From NCBI GenBank assembly GCA_963841945.1, contig CAWJFC010000028.1, forward strand, positions 1-64,000: DNA of 64,000 nt, given 5' to 3'. Position 1 is the stretch's first letter, and each line of letters begins with the position of its first letter. The notes beneath the pieces are model-generated. The model ran no database searches. It was not told the origin of the DNA and saw only the letters and a list, made by a program, of their open reading frames with translations. The stretch comes from Acidiflorens sp963841945. Lineage in GTDB: Bacteria > Acidobacteriota > Terriglobia > Terriglobales > Acidobacteriaceae. The position numbers and the translations under genes were made by a program. Positions 9,746 through 18,097 of the stretch are shown here, in pieces.

Positions 9746-11809
9746 TCACCACACCCGGCAAGCATTCTCAGACACCATCGGCTGCCCCGCCTTGCACCCG
9801 AAAGCTTCCCCGAAAGCCGCCGAGTTCTGCACCGTCCCGTTCACGCGAAAGCGTCCCGGCGAATGCGGATCGGTCAGCGCACGCTTGCGCGCCTCCTGGT
9901 CTGTCACGTTCTGGCACCAGATCTGCGCAAATGACAGAAAGAACCTCTCTTGCGGCGTGTATCCATCGATCTCCTTCACTGGCGTGTTGCCGATGACTTT
10001 CATCAGCGCCATATAGGCGAGTTTCAAACCACCGTTGTCCGCCGTGTTCTCTCCCAGAGTCAGCCGCCCATTCAGCTTCACCTCGCCCTTATCGTCCTTC
10101 ACGGAAACAAAACTCGAATATTCATCCGCCGTGCAGGTTGCCCGCTTCTCAAACTCTTTGCCATCCTCCGGCGTCCACCAGTCTTTGAGGTTCCCGTCGG
10201 CGTCAAATTTCCGTCCTTGATCGTCAAAGCCATGCGTCAGTTCGTGCCCGATCACCACGCCAATCGCCCCATAATTCACGGCGTCGTCCATCTGCTTGCC
10301 GTAGAACGGCGGCTGCAAAATCCCCGCCGGAAAGTTGATGTCGTTCATCGACGACCGGTAGTAAGCATTGACCGTCGGTGGCGTCATCCCCCAATCTTTC
10401 TTATCGGTGGGCTTGTCGATCTTCGCGTACTCGCGATGCACCTCAAACGCCGCCGCACGCTGCTCGTTCCCAGCATAGTCATCGCGTTTGATCACCACGC
10501 TGCTGTAGTCGCGCCACGTATCGGGATATCCAATATTGTTAACGATCGAATTCAACTTCTCGTACGCTTTCTTCTTCGTCTCTTCCGACATCCAGGTCAG
10601 CTGCCCGATGTCTTCTCGCATCGCACTCTCGATGCCCTGCACCATCTTCAGAGTTCGTTCTTTGCCCTCCGCGCCAAACGTGCGCTCGACATAGAGCTTT
10701 CCCAGCGCCATGCCCAGAGCTTCATCCGTCGACCTCACGCATCGTTTCCAGCGCGGCGCAATCTCCTGCTGCCCCGACATGAACTTGCCGTTGAATTGAA
10801 AATCCTCATCCACGAATGCCCGTGTCAACGTAGGAGCCATATCGTTGATCGTCTTCCATCGCAGGTAAGTCTTCCAGTCGCCGAGCGGAACCTTGTCCAG
10901 TTCCGCATTCACCTGCTTGAAGAACTCGGGATTGCCTACATTCAGCGACGTGAACTTCGGCGAACCGTTGTCGGCGAAATAGAGCATCAAGTCGAAGTTC
11001 GGCGCCTCACCCGCAATCTCCGCCACCGTCATCTTATGATCGCGATTCTTCGGATCGCGCCGCGCCGTCCGGTCCATCGACGGCTGCGCCAGCCCGGTCT
11101 CCACCACCAGCACCGTCTTCGCCTCGGCAGCCGCCGCCTCCGGTTTGTCGCCCGCGAGTTCGAACATTTTTTGCACGTGCTCCAAATATCTCTGCCGCGT
11201 CTCCACCGACTTCGCATCGTCCTTGATGTAATAATCGCGGTCGGGCAGCGTCAGCCCTCCCTGGTCAAGAACGGCGACCGTCTGCGTGGAATCATGCATA
11301 TCGGCCTGCGAATAGAATGCAAACAGCGCCGGAATGCCATCGCGATGCATTGCCGCGACCTGCTGAATCAGCTCCTTGTTTGACTTGATCGCGCCGATCT
11401 TCTCCAGTTCCGGCTTGAGTGGCGCGGTCCCCTTAGCCTCGATCGCGCTCTCATCCATGCATGAGCCGTAGTAATTGCCCACCATCGTCTCGACCGCCGA
11501 ATGCTTTCCGGGCGCCTCCGCCTCAGTCAGAATGTCACGCAATATGTAAAGATTGCGTTCGGCGAGTTCGTCGAACCTTCCCCACCGCGCCTTGTCAGGC
11601 GGAACCGGATTGTGTTTCCTCCACGTCCCGCAGGCATATTCATAAAAATCAACGCATGGATCGATGGCCTTATCGATGGCATTCACATCAAATGCGGGAA
11701 TCTCGTGCGGAACGCCCTCGGCGCCCCCCGAAGCGGGCTGCCCCACAGCCAACGTGACCGAGAGAATCGCGGAGAAAAAGAGACCACTAAGCCAAGCAAT
11801 ACGAGTCAT
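9746..11809 (-). CDS. M13 family metallopeptidase (neprilysin/PepO-like), secreted
   Basis: A 687-residue zinc peptidase that should cleave short peptides in the periplasm or outside the cell. A signal peptide (residues 1-23, ending VGQ) precedes the N-terminal M13 helical domain with the early DPCVDFYEYACGTW signature. The zinc site HELTH is at residues 522-526, followed by DDQGRKFDADGNLKDWW, then the third ligand in ENTADNGG near 582. It ends in CRVW, the family's conserved C-terminal CxxW. All key residues are present and the length is normal. It is upstream of the VPS10-like gene on the same strand and divergent from the acetyltransferase gene. Start at the ATG 11809. Confidence 0.93.
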   Translation of the reverse strand: MTRIAWLSGLFFSAILSVTLAVGQPASGGAEGVPHEIPAFDVNAIDKAIDPCVDFYEYACGTWRKHNPVPPDKARWGRFDELAERNLYILRDILTEAEAPGKHSAVETMVGNYYGSCMDESAIEAKGTAPLKPELEKIGAIKSNKELIQQVAAMHRDGIPALFAFYSQADMHDSTQTVAVLDQGGLTLPDRDYYIKDDAKSVETRQRYLEHVQKMFELAGDKPEAAAAEAKTVLVVETGLAQPSMDRTARRDPKNRDHKMTVAEIAGEAPNFDLMLYFADNGSPKFTSLNVGNPEFFKQVNAELDKVPLGDWKTYLRWKTINDMAPTLTRAFVDEDFQFNGKFMSGQQEIAPRWKRCVRSTDEALGMALGKLYVERTFGAEGKERTLKMVQGIESAMREDIGQLTWMSEETKKKAYEKLNSIVNNIGYPDTWRDYSSVVIKRDDYAGNEQRAAAFEVHREYAKIDKPTDKKDWGMTPPTVNAYYRSSMNDINFPAGILQPPFYGKQMDDAVNYGAIGVVIGHELTHGFDDQGRKFDADGNLKDWWTPEDGKEFEKRATCTADEYSSFVSVKDDKGEVKLNGRLTLGENTADNGGLKLAYMALMKVIGNTPVKEIDGYTPQERFFLSFAQIWCQNVTDQEARKRALTDPHSPGRFRVNGTVQNSAAFGEAFGCKAGQPMVSENACRVW

Positions 11810-12067
11810 TCTGGTACCTCTATCTGTGAAGTATTTAGCTCACCGCTCGGGGCCACGAGCCCGACGAATGACGAAAACCCTATTGTAAAGACGGCCCGCA
11901 AACGGCCAACCAGAAACATTACTACAAAATTCCAACTTCGTTGAGATCGACGATCTCAGAATGAAGATTTCAGAAAATCGGCGATCCATTAGGTGAGCTT
12001 CCATCCTGCTCCCATTTATCCTGGTAACGGGGTTGGGGCGTGCTTCATCGGCGCATACGAAAAAAAG

Positions 12068-12580
12068 ATGTCGATCCTGGAAACTCCACGTCTCATCCTG
12101 CGCGAGTTGAATCCCGGCGACGCCGCTGCGTTGGCGCGTGTCCTCACCGACCCCGAGACTATGCGCTACTATCCCGCGCCTCTTGATCAAAGCAGAGTGG
12201 ACCAATGGATCGCCCGCAATCGTGAGCGCTATAAGAATGACGGAGTTGGTCTGTGGGCGATGCTGCTCAAATCCAGTGGCGACCTGATTGGTGACTGCGG
12301 CATCACCCGTCAGCAAGTCGAAGGCGAGCATCTCTACGAAGTCGGCTACCACCTGCGCCGTGACGTTTGGCATCAGGGCTTGGCCACAGAGGCAGCCATC
12401 GCCTCCCGCGACTGGGCATTCCAGCACCTCACGGCTGATCGTTTGATCTCGCTCATCCGTCCCGAAAACACCCCCTCTCGGCGGGTGGCCGAGCGCAGTG
12501 GCATGACGATTTGGAAGGAGGTCGATTGGCGCGGCTTGCGTCACCTCATCTACGCAATCGAGAGACCGATGGCTGCATAA
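12068..12580 (+). CDS. GNAT family N-acetyltransferase (RimJ/RimL type)
   Basis: A 170-residue acetyl-CoA-dependent acetyltransferase. It begins ETPRLILRELNPGDA, the usual start of the RimJ/RimL branch, and contains the acetyl-CoA-binding core region (YEVGYHLRRDVWHQGLATEA) and a late IRPENTPSRRVAERSGM motif. These enzymes acetylate alpha-amino groups of ribosomal proteins or small molecules; the substrate cannot be told. The start at 12068 is preferred because the frame extending to 11993 adds 25 residues unlike the family. A long reverse-strand frame (11840-12946) across this gene is a shadow. Confidence 0.85.
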   Translation: MSILETPRLILRELNPGDAAALARVLTDPETMRYYPAPLDQSRVDQWIARNRERYKNDGVGLWAMLLKSSGDLIGDCGITRQQVEGEHLYEVGYHLRRDVWHQGLATEAAIASRDWAFQHLTADRLISLIRPENTPSRRVAERSGMTIWKEVDWRGLRHLIYAIERPMAA

Positions 12581-12749
12581 CGCTCCCATGCCATCTAAGT
12601 CTTCCAAGCCATTTGTTTTATCGGATGCGTTGCTCTTCGCCTTCGACACCAATGACCGCGCGGGGCGGTCTAGAGGTGGGCTTGCCCGTTTGGATCCTCT
12701 GCGCTCCACCCACCGGGTGTAGACTTCTGCTTTAGGGAACGGCGGGTGT

Positions 12750-13655
12750 ATGCAAACCGAGTCACAAATAGCGCCACAGAGCAAAGCGGAAAACGACCGG
12801 GGCACGCTCGGCCCCGGCTCAGCGCTATATCTCGTCGCCACCCCGATCGGTAATCTTGAGGACATTACGCTTCGCGCCTTGCGCGTGCTCAAAGAAGTCG
12901 ACGTGATCGCCTGCGAAGACACGCGCCAGACGCAGAAGTTGCTCACTCACTACGGAATCCACACGCGTACGGTGAGCTATCACGAGCACAACGAGATGAC
13001 GAAGGCGGCCGAACTCGTCGTCGATCTCGAAGGCGGCGCTAAGATCGCGCTCGTTACGGACGCTGGTAGTCCCGCCATTTCCGACCCCGGTTTTCGGCTT
13101 ATTACGCTCGCCATCCGTCATCACGTGCCGGTCGTACCAATTCCGGGAGCGTCGGCATATCTCGCTGCTCTAGTCGCCAGTGGTCTGCCGACCGATTCGT
13201 TCCGCTTCAGCGGATTCCTGCCCGCCAAATCCGGGCAGCGTCGTAAATTGCTGGAGAGCGTGCGCGAGTCGCCCCGGACACAGGTTTTCTACGAGGCCCC
13301 GCACCGGCTGCTCGAAACGCTGGGAGACGTAGTCGCAGTGTTGGGGGCGGATCGCCACATCGTCGTTGCCCGCGAAGTCACCAAGCTGCACGAAGAATTC
13401 CTACGCGGTCGCGCGGGCGCAATGCTCGAAGAACTAAGAAAGCGGGGTGAAGTCAAAGGCGAGATCACGTTGCTGATCGCGAAGCCAGAAAGCTCCGAGC
13501 CGCGGGCCGCGAGCCCCGAGTTGACCGTCGCCCAACGCGTGCGCGAGATAATGGCATCCGAAAACGCCGACGAAAAAGCCGCGCTAAAGAAAGTAGCGAA
13601 AGAACGTGGGATCGGCAAGAGCGAAGCATATCGGGAGTGGCAGAAAAGCAAGTAA
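12750..13655 (+). CDS. rsmI: 16S rRNA 2'-O-ribose C1402 methyltransferase RsmI
   Basis: A 301-residue SAM-dependent methyltransferase of the tetrapyrrole-methylase (SPOUT-unrelated) fold. RsmI methylates the ribose of C1402 in the 16S decoding centre. Diagnostic motifs are LYLVATPIGNLEDIT near residue 27, ACEDTRQTQKLL near 54, TDAGSPAISDPG at 103-114 (the SAM loop) and FYEAPHRLLETL near 175. A C-terminal extension rich in charged residues ends YREWQKSK. Length and motifs are normal. It stands alone and converges with the YqeY-like gene, whose stop is 18 bp away. Confidence 0.95.
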   Translation: MQTESQIAPQSKAENDRGTLGPGSALYLVATPIGNLEDITLRALRVLKEVDVIACEDTRQTQKLLTHYGIHTRTVSYHEHNEMTKAAELVVDLEGGAKIALVTDAGSPAISDPGFRLITLAIRHHVPVVPIPGASAYLAALVASGLPTDSFRFSGFLPAKSGQRRKLLESVRESPRTQVFYEAPHRLLETLGDVVAVLGADRHIVVAREVTKLHEEFLRGRAGAMLEELRKRGEVKGEITLLIAKPESSEPRAASPELTVAQRVREIMASENADEKAALKKVAKERGIGKSEAYREWQKSK

Positions 13656-13672
13656 TTGCACGCAAGGACGAC

Positions 13673-14131
13673 TCACTTGCTCAACTCCCTCTTGACCGCC
13701 TCACTGACCACCTTCCCATCCACGCGCATCCCCGCTGCGGCGAAGCGCGCCATGGCCACCTTCATCACCGAGCCCATATCTTTCATCGCTGGAGGCGGCG
13801 TTATCTCAGCAATCGCCGCGCGCACTCCGGCCACAATTTCTTCCTCGCCCGCCGACTTCGGCAGATAAGCCTCGATCAGTTTGATCTCCGCCGCTTCCTT
13901 GTCGGCCATCTCTTGTCGGCCGCCCTTGGTGAACTGCTCCACCGAATCCTTCCGCTGCTTGATCAGCGTCGAGAGCACCTGCTGCGACTCTTTGTCGTCG
14001 AGCGGCGCCATCTTCTCGACCTCTTTCAGTTTGAGCGCGCTTTTCACCATGCGCAGGCAGGAGAGGCGATCTTCCTCGCGCGCTTTCATGGCGGTCACAA
14101 TATCTTTCTGAATCTGATCGATTAGGGGCAT
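13673..14131 (-). CDS. GatB/YqeY domain-containing protein
   Basis: A 152-residue protein of the YqeY family, which shares the tRNA-binding C-terminal fold of GatB and of some glutaminyl-tRNA synthetases. Typical motifs are LIDQIQKDIVTAMKARE at the start, LRMVKSALK, and IEAYLPK with a C-terminal helical domain (GSVMKVAMARFAAAG). Its role is unclear; it may assist amidotransferase or tRNA handling (family inference). The start at 14131 (MPLIDQ) is preferred over an upstream frame from 14206 because YqeY proteins begin there and are about 150 residues long. The DUF7010-like gene is 52 bp upstream on the same strand. Confidence 0.9.
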   Translation of the reverse strand: MPLIDQIQKDIVTAMKAREEDRLSCLRMVKSALKLKEVEKMAPLDDKESQQVLSTLIKQRKDSVEQFTKGGRQEMADKEAAEIKLIEAYLPKSAGEEEIVAGVRAAIAEITPPPAMKDMGSVMKVAMARFAAAGMRVDGKVVSEAVKRELSK

Positions 14132-14183
14132 GCCCGGATTATAGAACGCGGGAACCTCGAACTTTGGCTTTGAGCTGCATGGA

Positions 14184-14753
14184 TCAGCCCCCAATCCGCG
14201 CGACATCCAGCTGCGGCCTCCGCATTCGAATCAGGCTGTACAAATAAGAGAGGAGAACGACGATGCTGATGGCAGTCGCCTTGTATCGATTTGGGGCAAG
14301 TAGGTAGGCGGCGTAAGCGAACACGGAACGCCCGATGGCATGCTGGAGGCCGACAGGGTCGTCCGCGCCCCAGCCATAGGGAATCCAGATAATCCCCATG
14401 AGGATCGCGCCCCCGAGCACGATCAAATTGGGATCGTGAGCCACTCGCGCCGCAATAATCACCAGCGGCCAGACGAGCACCACCAACCCTAGCGACTGCA
14501 TAAAAAGCTGTGTTACCGGATTCTGGGTGCTCGATCGCTTCATCTTCCGGGTAGTCAGGAGGTCGATCATCACACCCAGCGGAAAGATCATCCCGCTGCC
14601 AAACAGCACGATGTAGCTCAGTTGTAGAGGCTTAACATAAAGTGCGGCAATGGCGATGGTTCCCCAGAAGATCATGCCCGCGATCGGCATGGATTGCGTG
14701 CTCGTGGCGAGAAAGTCGGCTCTTAAATCGTTGAGTTTTGAAGTGGAGTCCAT
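14184..14753 (-). CDS. Small multi-pass membrane protein, DUF7010-like
   Basis: A 189-residue hydrophobic protein with five to six predicted membrane segments (for example GMIFWGTIAIAALYV, YIVLFGSGMIFPLGVMIDLL, SLGLVVLVWPLVIIA, LIVLGGAILMGIIWIPYGW). The N-terminus (LNDLRADFLATSTQSMPIAGM) and the YGWGADDPVGLQHAIGRS motif resemble the DUF7010 family, from memory. Function unknown. It lies 52 bp upstream of the YqeY-like gene and is divergent from the class V aminotransferase. Confidence 0.75.
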   Translation of the reverse strand: MDSTSKLNDLRADFLATSTQSMPIAGMIFWGTIAIAALYVKPLQLSYIVLFGSGMIFPLGVMIDLLTTRKMKRSSTQNPVTQLFMQSLGLVVLVWPLVIIAARVAHDPNLIVLGGAILMGIIWIPYGWGADDPVGLQHAIGRSVFAYAAYLLAPNRYKATAISIVVLLSYLYSLIRMRRPQLDVARIGG

Positions 14754-14916
14754 TTAGAAATTCCTTCGCAATTCATATCCACGGGCTGAGGCGACGCTCG
14801 GGGCCGTTTGCTTGTCCCATCGGCAAAATAACTTTAGCGCACTCAATTCCCGTTCGGCGAGACGTATATTCCAGGCGCTTCCCGAATCCTGAGTCATCGC
14901 ATATTCTAATCACTTG

Positions 14917-16098
14917 ATGCTTAAGAAAAATCGCCTCTTTACCCCCGGTCCGACGCCACTCTTGCCGTCCGCGCAAACGGCAATGGCCTCCTATGGCATG
15001 CACCATCGCACAGCCGATTTCCGCGCCCTTTTCACGCGCGTGCTCGGCGATCTGAAGGAGTTCATCGGTACGAAAAATGACGTGCTGGTGCTCACCTCCT
15101 CGGGCACCGGATTTATGGAAGCTTCCATCACGAACCTGACTTCGCCCGGCGATAAGGTGCTGGTGCTGACGGCTGGGAAATTCGGGGAGCGCTGGACTTC
15201 GCTCGCCAAGGCTTTTGGCTGCTCGGTCGAGACTGTAACTGCGCCCTACGGCGAGACGTTTTCGCTGGATGCTGTACAGGCGAAACTGTCGACCGAGATT
15301 CGCTGCGTTTTCGTGCAGGCTACCGAGAGTTCGACCGGCGCGCGGCATGACGTTGAAGGCATCGCGAAGCTAGTGCGGGCGCTCCCGGACACCCTGCTGG
15401 TTGTGGACGCGATCACCGGGCTTGGCACGACTCACCTTGATGTGGACGCGTGGGGATTGGACGTAATCATCGGCGGCTCGCAGAAAGCGCTGATGATTCC
15501 CCCCGGCCTCGCTTATGGCGCGGTCAGCGAACGCGCATGGCTGCGCATGGAGACGACAAAGTCTCCGCGCTTCTACTTCGATTTGCGCAAAGAAAGAAAG
15601 GCGGCAGCGAAAGCGGAGACTTCGTACACACCGGCCACGGCGTTGTTCGCAGGACTGGCTTCCGCGCTCGACTATCTGCGGCAAATGGGAGGCGGGAATC
15701 TCGCGGCGGGACGCGAATCCCTGATCACCAATGCGGAACTCTGCGCCGCCATGACGCGCGCGGGCGTGCAGGCGTTGGATCTGAAACTGTTTGCGCCGTC
15801 TGCCCCCGCAGCTGCATTGACCGCTGTGGCTGCACCGGAAGGCGCCGATTCGAATGCCATCTGCAAGCGCTTTCGCGATCAATTTGGAGCGGTCGTTGCC
15901 AACGGCCAGGCCGAGATGAAGGGGCAGCTCTTCCGCATTGCGCACATCGGGTATTACGACTATCTGGATACGGTTGGAGTCCTCGCCGCGCTCGAGCACG
16001 TACTTGCCGAACTGACGGAAAGGAAAGTTGAGTTCGGAAGCGCGGTGCGGGCGGCGCAGGAAGAGTATGCGAGATGGTCCTCGGTCGATGGTCGCTAG
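14917..16098 (+). CDS. Class V pyridoxal-phosphate aminotransferase (alanine-glyoxylate/serine-pyruvate type)
   Basis: A PLP enzyme of about 393 residues. It begins RLFTPGPTPLLPS, the family's glycine/proline-rich N-terminus, followed by the MHHRTADFR substrate loop. SGTGFMEA binds the cofactor phosphate, VDAITGLG supplies the PLP-pyridine Asp, and the Schiff-base Lys is K190 in GGSQKALM. Members transfer amino groups between alanine or serine and glyoxylate or pyruvate, or act as phosphoserine/aspartate transaminases; many Acidobacteria use this branch in serine metabolism with serA. A partial serA is at the window end but not linked. The ATG at 14917 is chosen over the adjacent TTG at 14914. 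Confidence 0.9.
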   Translation: MLKKNRLFTPGPTPLLPSAQTAMASYGMHHRTADFRALFTRVLGDLKEFIGTKNDVLVLTSSGTGFMEASITNLTSPGDKVLVLTAGKFGERWTSLAKAFGCSVETVTAPYGETFSLDAVQAKLSTEIRCVFVQATESSTGARHDVEGIAKLVRALPDTLLVVDAITGLGTTHLDVDAWGLDVIIGGSQKALMIPPGLAYGAVSERAWLRMETTKSPRFYFDLRKERKAAAKAETSYTPATALFAGLASALDYLRQMGGGNLAAGRESLITNAELCAAMTRAGVQALDLKLFAPSAPAAALTAVAAPEGADSNAICKRFRDQFGAVVANGQAEMKGQLFRIAHIGYYDYLDTVGVLAALEHVLAELTERKVEFGSAVRAAQEEYARWSSVDGR

Positions 16099-16154
16099 TC
16101 GTCAGCCAAATCTGAGCGGCCCCAGCGACCCGGCGACTATCGACTAATGACAGC

Positions 16155-17282
16155 TCAGGAGTCCATCGCTTCTCGTCGCAACTTCCGGCTCTCGGCCAGC
16201 AGCGCCATCGAGTGCATCAGATTCTGGAGCGTCACGATCCCGATCAGGTGCTGTTCATCGACCACCGGAATAATGCTCAAATTACGCGCCGAAAGCTTAC
16301 GGAACGCTGACGCCAGCGACTCCTGCTTGGCGGCTACTTCGAAAATTTTGTTCATCACCGCCTGCACGTAACCGTTGCCTTCGGCACGCAGCGCATCCAG
16401 AATTTTCTGCCGCGAAATCACGCCCACCATATCGCTGCCGCGCACCACCGGAAAGTCGTCCTGCAACGTATGCACCGCTTTCTCCAGTGCGTCTTCCAGC
16501 GTGTCCGCCGGCGACAGCGTCGCAAAGTCTGTCAGCATTACCTCTTCTAGGCGCACGCTCTGGAGCACGGAGTGGAACATCGCCGACCGCTCCTCCAGTT
16601 GCGCGCCCACGAACAGGAAGAAGCCGAACATCACCAGCCACCAGTTCCCAATCAGGATTCCAACCATCATGAACAATGTCGAAAACACATGCCCGATGCG
16701 AACCGCGCGTTGCGTAGCGCGCACCATATCGGTGTTGCGCGAAAAAAAGGCCCGCAAAACCCGCCCGCCATCCATCGGATAAGCCGGCAACAGGTTGAAC
16801 AACCCGAGGTAGAGATTCACCCACACGATGCTGCGCAAGAGCGCCGTCGAATGCATCGGGGGATGCGCCATCAAGTGAAAGCCGGGAATGGCAGTGACCA
16901 GAATGAGTGCCGAAACGCCTGCGAGCACCAGATTCACTATTGGCCCGACGACCGCAATCCAGATGTCGCGTTTCCATGCGTTCTGCGGATCCGGAATGAC
17001 CTGCGCTTCGTCGAGCATGGTGATGCCGCCGAACGGCAGTAAGACGATGCTCTTGGCCGGAATTCCCGATCCCCGGGCCGCCAGCGCATGGCCGAGTTCG
17101 TGCAGCACTACGCTGCCGAAGATGATCCCCACGAGGCCCAGCCCTCGTAGGACGGAATTCGGATCTTGCGATTTACCCTCCATCCCCCAAACGAAGATCA
17201 GCAAGAAGAAAAACGTCAGGTGGACACGAATGTCGATCCCAAAAAGACGGCCAACCGGAATGGACCAACTGCGCATGGACAT
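16155..17282 (-). CDS. Site-2-protease-type M50 intramembrane metalloprotease with two CBS domains
   Basis: A 375-residue membrane protease. The zinc motif HELGH is at residues 61-65 within a membrane helix; the third ligand is in NLLPAYPMDGGR near residue 150. At least five membrane segments cover residues 15-215. Two CBS domains follow (about 228-350), typical of the Rip3/S2P group in which nucleotides may regulate cleavage. Such enzymes release membrane-tethered regulators such as anti-sigma factors; no substrate is adjacent. The start at 17282 (MSMRSWSIPVGRLFGIDIRVH) matches the family start; a longer frame to 17342 adds an unlikely leader. Divergent from rsmD with 75 bp between. Confidence 0.92.
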   Translation of the reverse strand: MSMRSWSIPVGRLFGIDIRVHLTFFFLLIFVWGMEGKSQDPNSVLRGLGLVGIIFGSVVLHELGHALAARGSGIPAKSIVLLPFGGITMLDEAQVIPDPQNAWKRDIWIAVVGPIVNLVLAGVSALILVTAIPGFHLMAHPPMHSTALLRSIVWVNLYLGLFNLLPAYPMDGGRVLRAFFSRNTDMVRATQRAVRIGHVFSTLFMMVGILIGNWWLVMFGFFLFVGAQLEERSAMFHSVLQSVRLEEVMLTDFATLSPADTLEDALEKAVHTLQDDFPVVRGSDMVGVISRQKILDALRAEGNGYVQAVMNKIFEVAAKQESLASAFRKLSARNLSIIPVVDEQHLIGIVTLQNLMHSMALLAESRKLRREAMDS

Positions 17283-17357
17283 GCCTATGGGTATTCTACT
17301 TGTTAGACACCGATCGCACTCCGCAGGTTGCGGAGCGCTCAATCGAAAGTCACGACC

Positions 17358-17960
17358 ATGCGAGTAATCTCAGGACAATACCGAAGCCGACCACTGCGCT
17401 CACTACCCGGCCTGGACATTCGCCCGACATCCGATCGGCTTCGAGAGACGCTGTTCGACGTGTTGTGTGCTGGCAATCCCGATGCCCTGGCCGGATCGAC
17501 ATGGCTCGACCTGTACGCGGGGACGGGCGCGGTCGGAATCGAAGCGCTCAGCCGCGGCGCCGCAATGGTTCACTTTTCGGACGCGTCAAGAGCAGCCGCC
17601 GATTTGATCGCCGCCAACCTTAAGTCGCTCGGCATCGCGTCGGGCTTTCAGATCATTCAGGCTGACGCAGCAAAGGCCATGCGGCAATGCGAGTTGGCGG
17701 GCGTACAGGTTGATTTCATCTTTCTCGATCCGCCCTATCGCCTGCGTGAAGAGTATGCGCTCACGCTTGCTAAGCTCGGCAAATCTCCGCTGATTACTAC
17801 GTCTAGTTCAGTGATTGTGGAACACGAAAAGCGCTTTGACCCCGCCGTGCAATATGCAGATCTGCGTCGCTCCCGTCGGCTTGAACAGGGAGACACCGCG
17901 CTCAGCTTTTATGCGCTCATCGAAAAAACTAACTCGCCCGCGTTCGCTGTCGACGTCTAG
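17358..17960 (+). CDS. rsmD: 16S rRNA (guanine(966)-N2)-methyltransferase RsmD
   Basis: A 200-residue Rossmann-fold SAM methyltransferase that modifies G966 of 16S rRNA. It begins MRVISGQYRSRPL, close to the family consensus, followed by RPTSDRLRETLFDVL, the SAM motif LDLYAGTGAVGIEALSRGA, and the catalytic DPPY at residues 124-127. The start at 17358 is chosen because RsmD proteins begin at MRVI; a GTG/ATG-led frame from 17328 adds ten residues. The stop overlaps by 4 bp the end of the convergent reading frame 17957-18097. Confidence 0.95.
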   Translation: MRVISGQYRSRPLRSLPGLDIRPTSDRLRETLFDVLCAGNPDALAGSTWLDLYAGTGAVGIEALSRGAAMVHFSDASRAAADLIAANLKSLGIASGFQIIQADAAKAMRQCELAGVQVDFIFLDPPYRLREEYALTLAKLGKSPLITTSSSVIVEHEKRFDPAVQYADLRRSRRLEQGDTALSFYALIEKTNSPAFAVDV

Positions 17961-18097
17961 CCCTGCCGTTTCAGCGCCCGCTCCAGAGTCTGGTCCAAAG
18001 CGGCCTTCGCCTTCTCGTAATCGTCGGCGCTGATCTTGCCTTGTTTGCGCTCGACTTCAAGAGTGAACAGCTCTTCCTTCAGTCCTTCTAGAAGCAT
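17957..18097 (-). CDS. Short C-terminal helical segment, probably the shifted end of the upstream gene
   Basis: A 46-residue frame starting at an ATG at 18097, inside the last codons of the gene that stops at 18088. It encodes a charged helix (LEGLKEELFTLEVERKQG) followed by GKISADDYEKAKAALDQTL, a pattern that in related Acidobacteria forms the C-terminus of membrane-anchored carboxypeptidase-regulatory proteins (recalled). The frame stays open upstream to 18307 without a start of its own and has no ribosome site at 18097. Either it is the true C-terminus, separated by a frameshift near 18095-18130, or it is made by coupling at the 10-base overlap. Confidence 0.5.
   Translation of the reverse strand: MLLEGLKEELFTLEVERKQGKISADDYEKAKAALDQTLERALKRQG

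Noticed and set aside
9950..11383. Plus-strand reading frame of 477 codons
   Set aside because: Antisense shadow of the M13 peptidase; composition is Arg/His-rich and shows no domain.
11840..12946. Long minus-strand reading frame of 368 codons
   Set aside because: Antisense to the GNAT gene and the start of rsmI, which have clear family motifs; its own translation has none.
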